Of a stretch of DNA of 64,000 bases, positions 27,646 to 36,708 are shown piece by piece. The position numbers were made by a program, and so were the translations under genes. Where the stretch lies: contig DAIDHQ010000032.1 in NCBI GenBank assembly GCA_027459645.1, positions 62,001 to 126,000 of the forward strand. The letters run 5' to 3'. A model generated the notes under the pieces. It did not search any database. It was not told the DNA's origin and saw only the letters and a program-made list of their open reading frames with translations. How positions within the stretch are numbered: the first letter of the stretch is position 1; every line of letters begins with the position of its first letter. The DNA comes from Vulcanimicrobiota bacterium (GTDB lineage Bacteria; Vulcanimicrobiota; Vulcanimicrobiia; Vulcanimicrobiales; Vulcanimicrobiaceae).

Positions 27646-27690
27646 GCCCTTCGACTTCGCGCCTTCGGCGCTGCGCTCAGGATGACAAAG
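27646..27690. repeat. interspersed intergenic repeat with central hairpin
   Basis: The 84-base gap between fdhA and fdhB holds a sequence running from GCCCTTCGACTTCGC through the hairpin GCGCC-TTC-GGCGC to GCTCAGGATGACAAAG. I recognise this CCTTCGAC...GCTCAGGATGAC pattern as a dispersed intergenic repeat in many G+C-rich genomes. Only one copy is in this window. It interrupts an otherwise tightly packed operon. Confidence 0.55.
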
Positions 27691-27721
27691 AGGAACCGCG
27701 CATGAGGTTGGTTTTCCGCTA

Positions 27722-28567
27722 ATGGCTACAGGGTTTTTTACGGACACCACGTTGTGCATCGGATGCAAGGCGTGCGAGGTCGCGTGTAAGCAATGGAACG
27801 AGTTGCCCTCGGACGGATTTTCGTTCACGGGAAACTCGTACGACAACACCTCAGAGCTTTCGGGAACGACGTGGCGCCACGTTGCCTTCATCGAGCAGAC
27901 GACGGCGACGGAAGACGGGGTCGAGAACCGGTGGCTGATGAGCAGCGACGTCTGCAAGCACTGCACGAACGCCGGATGCCTGGAAGCCTGCCCGACCGGC
28001 GCGATCATTCGCAACGAATTCGATTCGGTCTTTATCCAGCCGGACATTTGTAACGGTTGCGGATACTGCGTCGTATCCTGTCCGTTCGGCGTCGTCGATT
28101 TGATCGCAAAGTTCGATCCCGACGGTTCGCACTACAACGTCGCGTCGCTGATGGAAGAGCGTCGCGAAGAACGTCAGACTGCGCTGCAAAACAACGGCGG
28201 CGTAGCCGGTAAGTGCACGCTCTGTTACGACCGCCAGACCCTCGGCTTCACCCCGGCCTGCGCGAAGGCGTGCCCGACCGAATCGATTCAATTCGGCGAT
28301 GTGGAAGAGTTGCGCGAGCGGGCGCGCAAGCGCGCTGTAACCCTTGCCGGACGCGGCGTGGACGCGCAGCTCTACGGCGTCGACGATGTCGGCGGCGGCG
28401 TCGGACCGCTCAATGCGTTCTTCCTCCTGACGGATCGGCCCGAAGCCTACAACCTTCCTGCCGCGCCGGTGCTGCCGTCGACGCGTCAACCGGCCGGATA
28501 TACGGCCGCCGCACTTACCGCGCTCGGCCTCGCCGTCGCAGGATGGATGATCTTCCGCAATGCTTAG
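27722..28567 (+). CDS. fdhB: formate dehydrogenase iron-sulfur (beta) subunit
   Basis: A 281-residue electron-transfer subunit with four [4Fe-4S] sites: C12-x2-C15-x2-C18-x3-C22 (CIGCKACEVACKQW), CKHCTNAGCLEACP, CNGCGYCVVSCPFG and CTLCYDR...CAKACP. A C-terminal hydrophobic helix (about 258-278, AAALTALGLAVAGWMIF) could anchor it. It carries electrons from FdhA to the membrane subunit. There is no clear ribosome site directly before the ATG. The stop overlaps the next gene by eight bases. Confidence 0.94.
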   Translation: MATGFFTDTTLCIGCKACEVACKQWNELPSDGFSFTGNSYDNTSELSGTTWRHVAFIEQTTATEDGVENRWLMSSDVCKHCTNAGCLEACPTGAIIRNEFDSVFIQPDICNGCGYCVVSCPFGVVDLIAKFDPDGSHYNVASLMEERREERQTALQNNGGVAGKCTLCYDRQTLGFTPACAKACPTESIQFGDVEELRERARKRAVTLAGRGVDAQLYGVDDVGGGVGPLNAFFLLTDRPEAYNLPAAPVLPSTRQPAGYTAAALTALGLAVAGWMIFRNA

Positions 28568-29522
28568 CGAGTTCACGCCCGACCAAACCGTCGACGATCG
28601 CCGGCGGCCGACGTATTACGACCTGCCGCTCCTCAAAGCACCGCACTGGGAATGGAACGTCGTCACGTACCTGTTCCTCGGCGGCATCATGGGCGGCCTC
28701 GGTTTGATCCAGCTTCTCGCCGACGGCCGCAAAGAATCGGAACGCACCTTAAAGCGCGACGCGCGCATCACCGCCTTTGCCCTCGCGGCAGCGAATCCCG
28801 CGATCCTCATCACGCACTTGGGGCGCCCCGAACGCTTCTTGAACATGATGCGCATCGTGAAATTCAAATCGCCGATGTCGCTTGGCGTCTGGGGTTTAGT
28901 TTTATATTCCGGCGCGGCGGGTGCAAACATGGTGCGCGAACTCGCGCTCGAAGGCGTTCTCCCGCGCTGGCTGCGCTTTATCGCGCCGGGATTTTTGACG
29001 CCCATGCAAGCGTTGCTCGGCGCGTTCACCGCGGGCTACACGGGCGTGCTGCTCTCCGCGACGGCAAATCCTTTCTGGGGTTCGGGAAAGCGCCATATTC
29101 CCACAGCCTCCGTCGCATCGGGCTTGGCGTCCGCGTGCGCGCTCTCGAGCTTACTCTGCGCGATCGAAGGCAACACCGAACCGCTGCACAAGCTCGAGCG
29201 GCTGGAGATGGCGGCCGGCGCGACGGAATTGCTCGCGCTCGTCGACTTCCGGCGTGCAAGCGGAGAATACGGCAAGCCCTTCTTCGAAGGCGCGCGCGGC
29301 AAGAAGCTGCGCGACACGACGATGATCGCGGGAACGCTCGTGCCGATGGCGCTGAACCTGCTGGGCAGCATCATTAAACTTCCAAAACCCGTCGACGCCG
29401 TTCGCGTGGCGGTCGCATCGATCCTGACCCTGACGGGCGGATATGTCTTGCGTGAATCGCTGATCGAAGCCGGCAAAGACTCCGCGCGCGATCCGCGCGC
29501 CGCCTTCCGTCAACCGACGTGA
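28560..29522 (+). CDS. NrfD/PsrC-type membrane subunit of formate dehydrogenase
   Basis: A 320-residue polytopic protein of the NrfD family, about eight helices: TYYDLPLLKAPHWEWNVVTYLFLGGIMGG at the N-terminus, ILITHLGRPERFLNMMR (the conserved DLGRP-like loop) and SPMSLGVWGL. NrfD subunits lack heme and pass electrons to or from quinones. It replaces the cytochrome b subunit (FdnI) of FDH-N. With no Tat signal on FdhA, the complex probably faces inward and reduces menaquinone. That orientation is inference. Confidence 0.9.
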   Translation: MLSEFTPDQTVDDRRRPTYYDLPLLKAPHWEWNVVTYLFLGGIMGGLGLIQLLADGRKESERTLKRDARITAFALAAANPAILITHLGRPERFLNMMRIVKFKSPMSLGVWGLVLYSGAAGANMVRELALEGVLPRWLRFIAPGFLTPMQALLGAFTAGYTGVLLSATANPFWGSGKRHIPTASVASGLASACALSSLLCAIEGNTEPLHKLERLEMAAGATELLALVDFRRASGEYGKPFFEGARGKKLRDTTMIAGTLVPMALNLLGSIIKLPKPVDAVRVAVASILTLTGGYVLRESLIEAGKDSARDPRAAFRQPT

Positions 29523-30370
29523 GCGAAACGGATTCTCGGCCCGGACGCACGGTCGAATGTGCGATCGATCGCTTCGAAGGGCCGTCGACGCAGCACGTGT
29601 ACGACGAGGTCGTCACCGAAGAGCCGCTCGAGATTCGCGTGATCGCCGGCGGGGCAACCCAGTCGCTCGCCGTCACGATGCGCACGCCCGGAAACGATTT
29701 CGAACTTGCGGCCGGCTTTTTGTTGAGCGAAGGCATCGTGCGTAAGCGCGGCGACATCGCCGGCATCAGTTATTGCATCGATCCTCGGATCGATGCGGAG
29801 CAGCGTTATAACATCGTAAACGTCGAGCTCACCTCGAGCGAACTTCCCGACGCCGCACGGTTCGAACGGCACTTTACGATGAACAGCTCTTGCGGGATAT
29901 GCGGACGCGCGAACCTCGAGGCCTTGCGCGACGCCGGCATCTCTCCGCTCGAAGACGGCGTGCGGCTCCCGCGGCGCATGCTCTTCGACATTCCCGATAA
30001 AATGCGAGCGGCGCAGCGGGTTTTTGCCGCAACGGGAGGGCTCCACGCGGCCGCACTCTTTACGGCCGACGGCGCGATGTCCAGCGTTCGCGAAGACATC
30101 GGACGCCACAACGCGCTCGACAAACTGTGCGGCGCGGCGTTGCTGGAAGGCCGCTTTCCGCTACACCAGCACGGCCTATTCGTCAGCGGCCGCGCCAGTT
30201 TCGAGATCTTGCAGAAGGCGGCCGTCGCTCGCATTCCGATCGTCTGCGCGGTCTCGGCGCCCAGCAGCTTAGCCGTCGATCTCGCCCGTCATTTCAATAT
30301 CACGCTGGTCGGCTTTGTACGCGGCGAACGCGCCAACGTCTATAGCTGCGGCGAACGCATCACGGCTTGA
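29519..30370 (+). CDS. fdhD: formate dehydrogenase accessory sulfurtransferase FdhD
   Basis: FdhD passes sulfur from IscS to the molybdenum cofactor of formate dehydrogenase. The 283-residue protein has the redox pair C125-x2-C128 (NSSCGICGRA), matching the E. coli CxxC. MRTPGNDFELAAGFLLSEGI, FAATGGLHAAALF, VREDIGRHNALDKL and VSGRASFEILQKA are all family signatures. GTG start inside the previous stop. Its 3' end overlaps the convergent histidine kinase gene by 11 bases. Confidence 0.96.
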   Translation: MSETDSRPGRTVECAIDRFEGPSTQHVYDEVVTEEPLEIRVIAGGATQSLAVTMRTPGNDFELAAGFLLSEGIVRKRGDIAGISYCIDPRIDAEQRYNIVNVELTSSELPDAARFERHFTMNSSCGICGRANLEALRDAGISPLEDGVRLPRRMLFDIPDKMRAAQRVFAATGGLHAAALFTADGAMSSVREDIGRHNALDKLCGAALLEGRFPLHQHGLFVSGRASFEILQKAAVARIPIVCAVSAPSSLAVDLARHFNITLVGFVRGERANVYSCGERITA

Positions 30371-33062
30371 CGGGATCGAGCAAACGGTCGAGTGCGGCGA
30401 CGACGTCGCCGATCAAGACCGGATATTGCAGCGTCGCCGCCGGTGACAAGCGCGGAATCGTCGCGTTGGAAATGGCGACGATCGGAATCGAACGCTCCTT
30501 GCTGAGGGTGCGGAACTTTACCGCCTCGGCACTCGGGATGCTCTCACCGACGTTGAGGATCAACACGTCGACGGGCTGCGTGTCGGCGATGGAGAGCGTC
30601 TCCTCGAGCGATGCGGCCCCCATGACGCGATAACCGGCCTCCTGCAAACCGTATTCCAAGAACGAACTTTCGCGCGCCGGATCGAGCACGACGACCGTGC
30701 GAGGCGCCGCGCGACGATGCACTTGGCGCGGCAGCGCCACGACGAACGTGCTTCCGGCGCCTTCTTCGCTTTCGACGGCAATCGTGCCGCCGTGCAATTG
30801 CACCAGCTGCTTGGAGAGAAAGAGGCCAAAACCGGTTCCCGAAATGTGCATCTTTCGCGCATTCGAAGCGCGCGAGAAGCGATCGAACACGCGAGATAGT
30901 TCGCCGGCCGGAATGCCGATGCCGCGATCGACGACCCGAACGACCACCTCATCGCCGCGACCCTCGGCGAAAACCTTCGGCTCGCCGCCGCCCGGCGAGT
31001 ACTTGATCGCATTGTCGATGAGATTCGCAAAGACTTGGCGCAGCCGGTCGAGATCGGCTGTCACGTGCAGGTCGCCGCTGAGCGTGAGCGCGACGGCGCG
31101 GCGATCGGCGTATTGCTGCGCGATCGATTCCAGCAGTTCGCCCACGTCGACTGAGCCCAATTGAAGCGTCAGTTCGTTGCGTTCCAGGCGCGATAGCGTC
31201 AGCGTGTCGGTAGCGAGCTCGGAGAGCTGCATCGCCGAACGCTTGATCGTATCGAGGAATTCGAGCTGCTCTTCGTTCGCGTCGCCCACCTCGCCGACCA
31301 GGTCGGCAAAGCCGACGATCGACGTGAGAGGGCCGCGGAAATCGTGGGCGAGCATGGCGATGAGATCGCTCTTGGTTTGGTTGAGTTCCAAGACGGCCGA
31401 TCGCCGTTCTTCGAGTTCTTGATAGAGCGCAACGTTACGAGCCGCGGCGGCAAAGTATTCGGAAACCAAATCGAAGACGAAGAGATCGGTGTTGCGCAGC
31501 GCGTGCGCCGGATGAACCCGAATCTCCAGCGCGTACGCGTTCTCTCCGAACTGTCCGCCGTAGGCAACCGCGCGAGACTGCCCTTCGTCGACGATGCGCG
31601 CGCGCAGTTTCACCGATTGCGCGGCGATCTCGTCTTTGTGGGCTTTTTCCCAGTCGGCGCTCCCGATTTCGGAAACCGCAACCGCGCGCCCGTCTTCGTG
31701 AACCGCCAGCACCCGGCCCGTTGCGCCGAGCAGCGAATGAACGACGTCGTTCACCGTCGCCACGATGGAACGCACGTCGAGGGCCGCAAAGATGCGCCGA
31801 GCCGCGCGCGTGAGCGCGAGCAAGCGATCGTGTTCTTCGGCGAGCGCCGAGGTGCGCGCGACGACGTCGCTAATGTCGCGCTCGATCGCGATCCAGTGCG
31901 AGATCGTCCCCGACTTGTCGCTTATGGGATGCAGCGTTACCTGATTCCAATAGGTCGTGCCGTCTTTGCGATAGCTGACGATCTCAGCTTCGGTTGCGGT
32001 ACCCGCCGCGATTGCGGCCCGCACCGCTCGCATGCCTTCGTCGTCCGGCATCGACTGCCGAAACGACTCCAAGCTCTTGCCGAGCGCCTCGGCGGGCGTG
32101 TATCCGGTCTGCGCGAAGTACGCATCGTTCATGTACGAAAGATGGAGTTGCCCGTCGGGTGCAGCATCGTAGACCAGAATGACGTCGCCCGCGACGTTGA
32201 TGGCGCCGAGCAGCAAATCGATCTCTCGCTGCTGCTCCTTACGTTGCGTTAGATCGGTCGCGATCGCGAGTATGCGCTCTTCGCCTGCATCCATCGTCAT
32301 GTCGATGCGCAGTTCGACCGGATACGACGAACCGTCGCTGCGCACCAGTTCGGTCTCACGCACGATCTGCTGCTGGCGACGCGCGCGCGCGACGATATCG
32401 GCGACTTCGCCCGCTTGTATAGACGGGATGACGTCGTAGACCGGCATGCCGATCAATTGTTTGCGCTCGTACCCCAATCGCTTACATGCCCCGCGTGAGG
32501 CGAAGAGAATCGAGCCGTCGGCCGGGTCGATGGTGAAGAGATCGATGTTCGCCGCGTCAAAGAGCGAGAGAAAGCGGCGACGCCCTTCCATCACCCCGAC
32601 TAGAACGTCCGCGAGCTGGGCGAGCACGTGCAATTGGTGATCGTCGAGTTTTTTCGGCTTCGAGTCGAGCACGCACAACGTGCCGAGATTGTAACCGTCC
32701 GGCGTCGTTAGCGGAACGCCCGCGTAAAAGCGGATGCGCGGTTCGCCAGTAACGAGCGGATTGTCCTCGAAACGCTTATCCCGCGTGGCGTCTTCTACGA
32801 TAAGGGAACGGCCTTCAGCGACGACGTGATTGCAGAACGCTTGCTCGCGCGGCGTCTCCCGAAGGAACAAACCCAAGTGCGATTTGAACCACTGCCGGCG
32901 CTCGTCGACGAACGAGATCAGCGAGACGTCGGTACCGGCGATCTCGCGCGCCAGCGCCGTAAAGGCGTCGTATGCCGATTCCTCCGGCGTATCGAGGATG
33001 TCGTACTCGTCGAGGGCGCGCAAGCGTTCCCGCTCGTTCGCCGGCAGACCGGGAGCGATCAT
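30360..33062 (-). CDS. GAF-PAS-PAS-GAF hybrid-like sensor histidine kinase
   Basis: A soluble 900-residue sensor kinase: GAF (about 10-160), PAS (165-275), PAS-PAC (285-400), a second GAF-like domain (410-550), HisKA with H573 (MLAHDFRGPLTS), HATPase (NLIDNAIKYS near 690, VDRGIGIP, GTGFGLFLSK), and a C-terminal receiver-like domain (about 787-900). In the receiver the phospho-acceptor Asp is Asn (N837 in VLILNVGES) and the conserved Lys is missing, so it is a pseudo-receiver. The PAS domains lack the LOV cysteine. It is the third gene of the polX-hydrolase-kinase unit. Signal and partner regulator unknown. Confidence 0.9.
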   Translation of the reverse strand: MIAPGLPANERERLRALDEYDILDTPEESAYDAFTALAREIAGTDVSLISFVDERRQWFKSHLGLFLRETPREQAFCNHVVAEGRSLIVEDATRDKRFEDNPLVTGEPRIRFYAGVPLTTPDGYNLGTLCVLDSKPKKLDDHQLHVLAQLADVLVGVMEGRRRFLSLFDAANIDLFTIDPADGSILFASRGACKRLGYERKQLIGMPVYDVIPSIQAGEVADIVARARRQQQIVRETELVRSDGSSYPVELRIDMTMDAGEERILAIATDLTQRKEQQREIDLLLGAINVAGDVILVYDAAPDGQLHLSYMNDAYFAQTGYTPAEALGKSLESFRQSMPDDEGMRAVRAAIAAGTATEAEIVSYRKDGTTYWNQVTLHPISDKSGTISHWIAIERDISDVVARTSALAEEHDRLLALTRAARRIFAALDVRSIVATVNDVVHSLLGATGRVLAVHEDGRAVAVSEIGSADWEKAHKDEIAAQSVKLRARIVDEGQSRAVAYGGQFGENAYALEIRVHPAHALRNTDLFVFDLVSEYFAAAARNVALYQELEERRSAVLELNQTKSDLIAMLAHDFRGPLTSIVGFADLVGEVGDANEEQLEFLDTIKRSAMQLSELATDTLTLSRLERNELTLQLGSVDVGELLESIAQQYADRRAVALTLSGDLHVTADLDRLRQVFANLIDNAIKYSPGGGEPKVFAEGRGDEVVVRVVDRGIGIPAGELSRVFDRFSRASNARKMHISGTGFGLFLSKQLVQLHGGTIAVESEEGAGSTFVVALPRQVHRRAAPRTVVVLDPARESSFLEYGLQEAGYRVMGAASLEETLSIADTQPVDVLILNVGESIPSAEAVKFRTLSKERSIPIVAISNATIPRLSPAATLQYPVLIGDVVAALDRLLDPVKP

Positions 33063-33862
33063 CGGGCGGCCGGACGTATCGCGCGGTCGAGAAATTCGCG
33101 AAGCATTGCATTAAATGTATCGGGTGCATCGGCGTTGGCAACATGCCCGGCGCCCGGAATTTCGGCCAGAATCGTCCCGGGAATCCCCTCGGCGATCTCG
33201 CGGGAGAGCGCAAGCGGCGCCACCGCGTCTCGCTCCCCGCAACAGACGAGCGCCGGCACGCCGATCGTCGCGAGTACGGCCCGGTAGTCGCCCGTCCACG
33301 TCGCCTGCGTCGCCGCCAGGTACGACGGGACCGACTTGCAGGCCATCTGTTCGATCGTTTCGTGCATCCGCTCCGGCGGCAGTCCCAGCTTGGCGGCACG
33401 GGCGTGCGCAAAGGCAGGCATGAACCCGGCCTCCCTCACCGCATCGGTAATGCCGCTCGCGTAGGCTTGCGCGTCGGGATATCGTGCGAAGCTGCCGACG
33501 ATAACCATGCTTTCGATGCGCTGCGGCGCGCGCGTCCAGAGCTCGAATGCGACCACGCCGCCGAGACTGCAGCCGATCAGCGTGAAACGGTCGATTTGGA
33601 GCGCATCGGCGATCGTCAGAACGTCGGTCGCGTAACCGGCGCGCGTGATGGCTTCGGGCGCCGGATCGGGCGGCACGCCGTTGCCGCGTAGTTCGATCGC
33701 GACCGCGCGATAGTCATCGCCGAACGCGTCGAGCTGCCTATCCCAAATCGCGGCCGTCGAACCGACGCCATGCACGAAGAGCAACGCCGGTCCCGACGTA
33801 CCACGATACCGCGCGGCGGTCACCGCTCCATCGGGGCAGGTGCGCGAAAGCGTCTCGATCAT
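33059..33862 (-). CDS. alpha/beta hydrolase
   Basis: A 267-residue alpha/beta hydrolase with an HGVGST oxyanion loop (LLFVHGVGSTAAIWD), nucleophile serine in IGCSLGGVVAFEL, acid in CCGERDAVAP and histidine in PGAGHVANADAP. This is the layout of the 3-oxoadipate enol-lactonase/haloperoxidase-like group, but the substrate cannot be named. It overlaps PolX and the kinase by four bases each. Confidence 0.9.
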   Translation of the reverse strand: MIETLSRTCPDGAVTAARYRGTSGPALLFVHGVGSTAAIWDRQLDAFGDDYRAVAIELRGNGVPPDPAPEAITRAGYATDVLTIADALQIDRFTLIGCSLGGVVAFELWTRAPQRIESMVIVGSFARYPDAQAYASGITDAVREAGFMPAFAHARAAKLGLPPERMHETIEQMACKSVPSYLAATQATWTGDYRAVLATIGVPALVCCGERDAVAPLALSREIAEGIPGTILAEIPGAGHVANADAPDTFNAMLREFLDRAIRPAAR

Positions 33863-35592
33863 ACGGCGGCGCCGCTCCTTTTACGTTGAACGAAAGCACG
33901 CACGTCGTCGAACGCGCGCGCATTTAAGACGTCGTCTTTGGTCAAACCGGCGCGACGCGCCTGGCCGATCGCGAGATCGACGTTCGCGAGATCCGCCGCT
34001 CCGTGCGCGTCGGAATCGGTCGTGAAGGTCACGCCGAAGCTTTTCGCCCGGCGCACGAGCGGTGCGGGTAGGTCCAGGCGCAACGCTTGACCGTCGATTT
34101 CGAGCGCGGTTCCCGTGCGCGCTGCGGCTGCAAACACCGCATCGTAGTCAAAGTCGTATCCGCCGAATCCTTCGAGCATCCGCCCGGTCGGGTGACCGAT
34201 GATGGACACGTACGGATTCTCGCACGCTCGTATGAGACGCTGCGTCATCGCATCGCGGCCGATGTTCATCGCGGAATGCACGCTTGCGATGACGATGTCG
34301 AGTTGCGCCAGAACCTCGTCGCCGTAATCCATCGATCCGTCCGGATGAATGTCGACCTCGCTCGCGCAAAGCGTGCGGATGTCGTGCCTTTCGCCGAGTT
34401 CGCGAATGCGTTCGCGTTGTTCGCGCAGTTCGTCGGGACTCAACCCGTACTTCGAGCCTCGGCCCCACGAATGATCGCTGATCGCGAGATATTCGTAGCC
34501 GCGATCCTTACACGCGGCGATCATCGCGTCGAGCGAATCGCGTCCGTCGCTCCACGTGCAATGCATGTGGAAATCCCCGCGGACGTCGACGCGATCGACG
34601 AGTTCCGGCAACGCGCCCGCGAGCGCGAGTTCCACCTCGTCTAATCCGCTGCGCAGTTCGGGCGGAACGTACTGCATGCCGAGCGCCTCGTACACGCCCA
34701 ATTCTTCCGAACACGTGATGACGTCGCCGCTTTCGAGATTCAGAATGCCGTTCTCGCTGACGCGCAGCCCTTTTCGCACCGCATATTCGCGCAGCTTGAT
34801 GTTGTGCTCGCGCGACCCGGTGAAGTGCTGCAGGAGATTTCCGTATAGATGATCCGGAAGGACGCGCAGATCGATCTGCAGGCCGTTCTCGAGCCATACG
34901 CTCGTTTTCGTCGGGCCTTCCGCGAGCACTGCTTGCGCGCGCTCCCACGTAGCGAAGTACGATGTGATCGCCGCGGCGTCGCAAGCCGTGCAGACGAGAT
35001 CGACGTCGCCGACCGTCGCTTCTTGCCGGCGCATGCTTCCCGCATAGAGCAGCCGGTCGTGCGGCGGACCCGCGCGCAGAAACTCGATCGCGTCGCCGGC
35101 AATCTTTAACGCCCACGCGAGCGGCGTGCGCTTTTGCCGCCCTTTATAGGCGAGAATCCCGCGGCGCCAGTTGTCGATGGTCTTGGGGCCTAGGCGGGGC
35201 ACGCCTTCGAGCGCGTCGTTCGCAAGCGCGGCTTCGAGATCGGCAAGCGAACCAATGCGATAATCGCTCCACAACATGGCGGCCGTTTTGGCGCCGATGC
35301 CGCTGACCGAGAGCACCTCGACGATCGTCGGCGGAAAGGTTTGGTAGAGTACCTCCAGCGCGTCCGCGCTGCCCCGTTCGACCAGCTGCTCGATGACGGC
35401 CGCGATCGATTTTCCGATGCCCGGCAGCTTGGTCAATTCACCTGCGGCAATGAGGTCACGCAAGGGAGCCGCGTTTTCCACCGTCGCCGCGGCCTTCTCG
35501 AACGCCATGTACTTGTAAAAGCTCTCGCCCGCCATCTCCATCAGGGTGCGGATCTCGAGCAGCTTTCTCGCAACGTCGGTATTGGACAACAT
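33859..35592 (-). CDS. polX: DNA polymerase/3'-5' exonuclease PolX
   Basis: Family X DNA repair polymerase of 577 residues, the usual bacterial PolX length. The N-terminal part has helix-hairpin-helix repeats (KLPGIGKSIAAVI, SVSGIGAKTAAML, GVPRLGPKTID). The palm has AGSMRRQEATVGDVDLV with the metal aspartates, and an IDLRVL strand. The C-terminal PHP domain (roughly 335-570) has DFHMHCTWSDGRDSL, ISDHSWG, SEVDIHPDG and TTDSDAHG, metal ligands of the exonuclease. ATG at 35592. It diverges from the NAPRTase gene and heads a three-gene unit. Confidence 0.95.
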   Translation of the reverse strand: MLSNTDVARKLLEIRTLMEMAGESFYKYMAFEKAAATVENAAPLRDLIAAGELTKLPGIGKSIAAVIEQLVERGSADALEVLYQTFPPTIVEVLSVSGIGAKTAAMLWSDYRIGSLADLEAALANDALEGVPRLGPKTIDNWRRGILAYKGRQKRTPLAWALKIAGDAIEFLRAGPPHDRLLYAGSMRRQEATVGDVDLVCTACDAAAITSYFATWERAQAVLAEGPTKTSVWLENGLQIDLRVLPDHLYGNLLQHFTGSREHNIKLREYAVRKGLRVSENGILNLESGDVITCSEELGVYEALGMQYVPPELRSGLDEVELALAGALPELVDRVDVRGDFHMHCTWSDGRDSLDAMIAACKDRGYEYLAISDHSWGRGSKYGLSPDELREQRERIRELGERHDIRTLCASEVDIHPDGSMDYGDEVLAQLDIVIASVHSAMNIGRDAMTQRLIRACENPYVSIIGHPTGRMLEGFGGYDFDYDAVFAAAARTGTALEIDGQALRLDLPAPLVRRAKSFGVTFTTDSDAHGAADLANVDLAIGQARRAGLTKDDVLNARAFDDVRAFVQRKRSGAAV

Positions 35593-35634
35593 CGAGCCAT
35601 GAAGGTTCGACAAAAGCGGCGAAAAGGCCCCGTG

Positions 35635-36708
35635 ATGGCGAGAAAGCGGCTGGATCCCTCCATCTTCAATCTGCCCGTGGAAAAGATGCGCGCCGGGTAC
35701 TATTCGGACACATATTTCAACCGGGCACGCGACATCTTGGATAGCGACGGCTATCACCCAGTCGTCCGCATGCAAGTCTTTCAACGAAATGCCGCAGTGG
35801 TCGGCGGCATCGACGAAGCCATCGCCATCCTCAAACTGTGCAGCTCGGATTGGAGCCGCCTGCGCGTGCGCGCGCTCTACGACGGAGATCCCGTCGAACC
35901 GTACGAAACCGTGCTGACGATCGAAGGACCGTACGAGGTCTTCGCGCACCTCGAAACGCCGTATCTCGGGGTGCTCTCGCGCCGCACGCGCATTGCCACC
36001 AACGCGCGCGCGATCGTGCAAGCCGCAAACGGTAAGACCGTGCTCTTCTTTCCCGCACGCTTCGATCACCATCTCGTGCAGACCGGCGACGGTTACGCCG
36101 CATATATGTCGGGAGCACTCGGCGTATCGACCGACGCAAATGCGGAGTGGTGGGGAGCGCGCGGCATGGGGACCGTGCCGCACGCCTTGATCGCCGCATA
36201 CGGCGGCGACACCGTTCTTGCAACGAAGAAATTCGCGGAATACAGTCCGCCGGACGTGCACGTCATCGCGCTCGTCGATTTCGAAAACGATTGCGTGCGT
36301 ACGAGCGTCGAGGTTGCGCGCGAGCTCGGAACGCGCCTATGGGGCGTGCGACTCGATACCTCGGGAACGCTCGTCGATCGCTCGATTTGGCATCAAATGG
36401 GTACGTTCAAACCGACCGGCGTCAATCCGCATCTCGTGTGGAACGTGCGCCGGGCGCTCGACGCGGAAGGTTTCGATTTCGTGCGCATCATCGTCAGCGG
36501 CGGCTTCGATCCGGAACGCATCGCCGTATTTGAACGCGAAGGCGTGCCGGTCGACGCGTACGCCGTCGGAAGTGCGTTCTTCGCCGGATCCGGGCGCTAC
36601 GATTTCACCGCCGACATCGTCGCGCTCGAACGCGACGGCGTGTGGACCGAGTGTCACAAAGTCGGGCGCCCAGAACGCCCCAACGCTCGATTGGAACTCG
36701 TGACGTGA
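35635..36708 (+). CDS. pncB: nicotinate phosphoribosyltransferase
   Basis: Couples nicotinate and PRPP to nicotinate mononucleotide in NAD salvage. The 357-residue protein belongs to the short NAPRTase type: KMRAGYYSDTYFNRAR near the start, GVLSRRTRIATNARAIV, ARFDHHLVQTGDGYAAYMSG, ARGMGTVPHALIAAYGGD, then WGVRLDTSGTL and FDFVRIIVSGGFDPERI in the phosphate-binding half. I used the ATG at 35635, with AAAAGG seven bases before it. An ATG at 35599 would add a basic 12-residue tail. Its stop overlaps the next gene. Confidence 0.92.
   Translation: MARKRLDPSIFNLPVEKMRAGYYSDTYFNRARDILDSDGYHPVVRMQVFQRNAAVVGGIDEAIAILKLCSSDWSRLRVRALYDGDPVEPYETVLTIEGPYEVFAHLETPYLGVLSRRTRIATNARAIVQAANGKTVLFFPARFDHHLVQTGDGYAAYMSGALGVSTDANAEWWGARGMGTVPHALIAAYGGDTVLATKKFAEYSPPDVHVIALVDFENDCVRTSVEVARELGTRLWGVRLDTSGTLVDRSIWHQMGTFKPTGVNPHLVWNVRRALDAEGFDFVRIIVSGGFDPERIAVFEREGVPVDAYAVGSAFFAGSGRYDFTADIVALERDGVWTECHKVGRPERPNARLELVT

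Noticed and set aside
32100-32460. LOV photosensor domain in the histidine kinase
   Set aside because: The PAS segment (FAQTGYTPAEALGKS) lacks the GRNCRFLQ cysteine needed to bind the flavin covalently.
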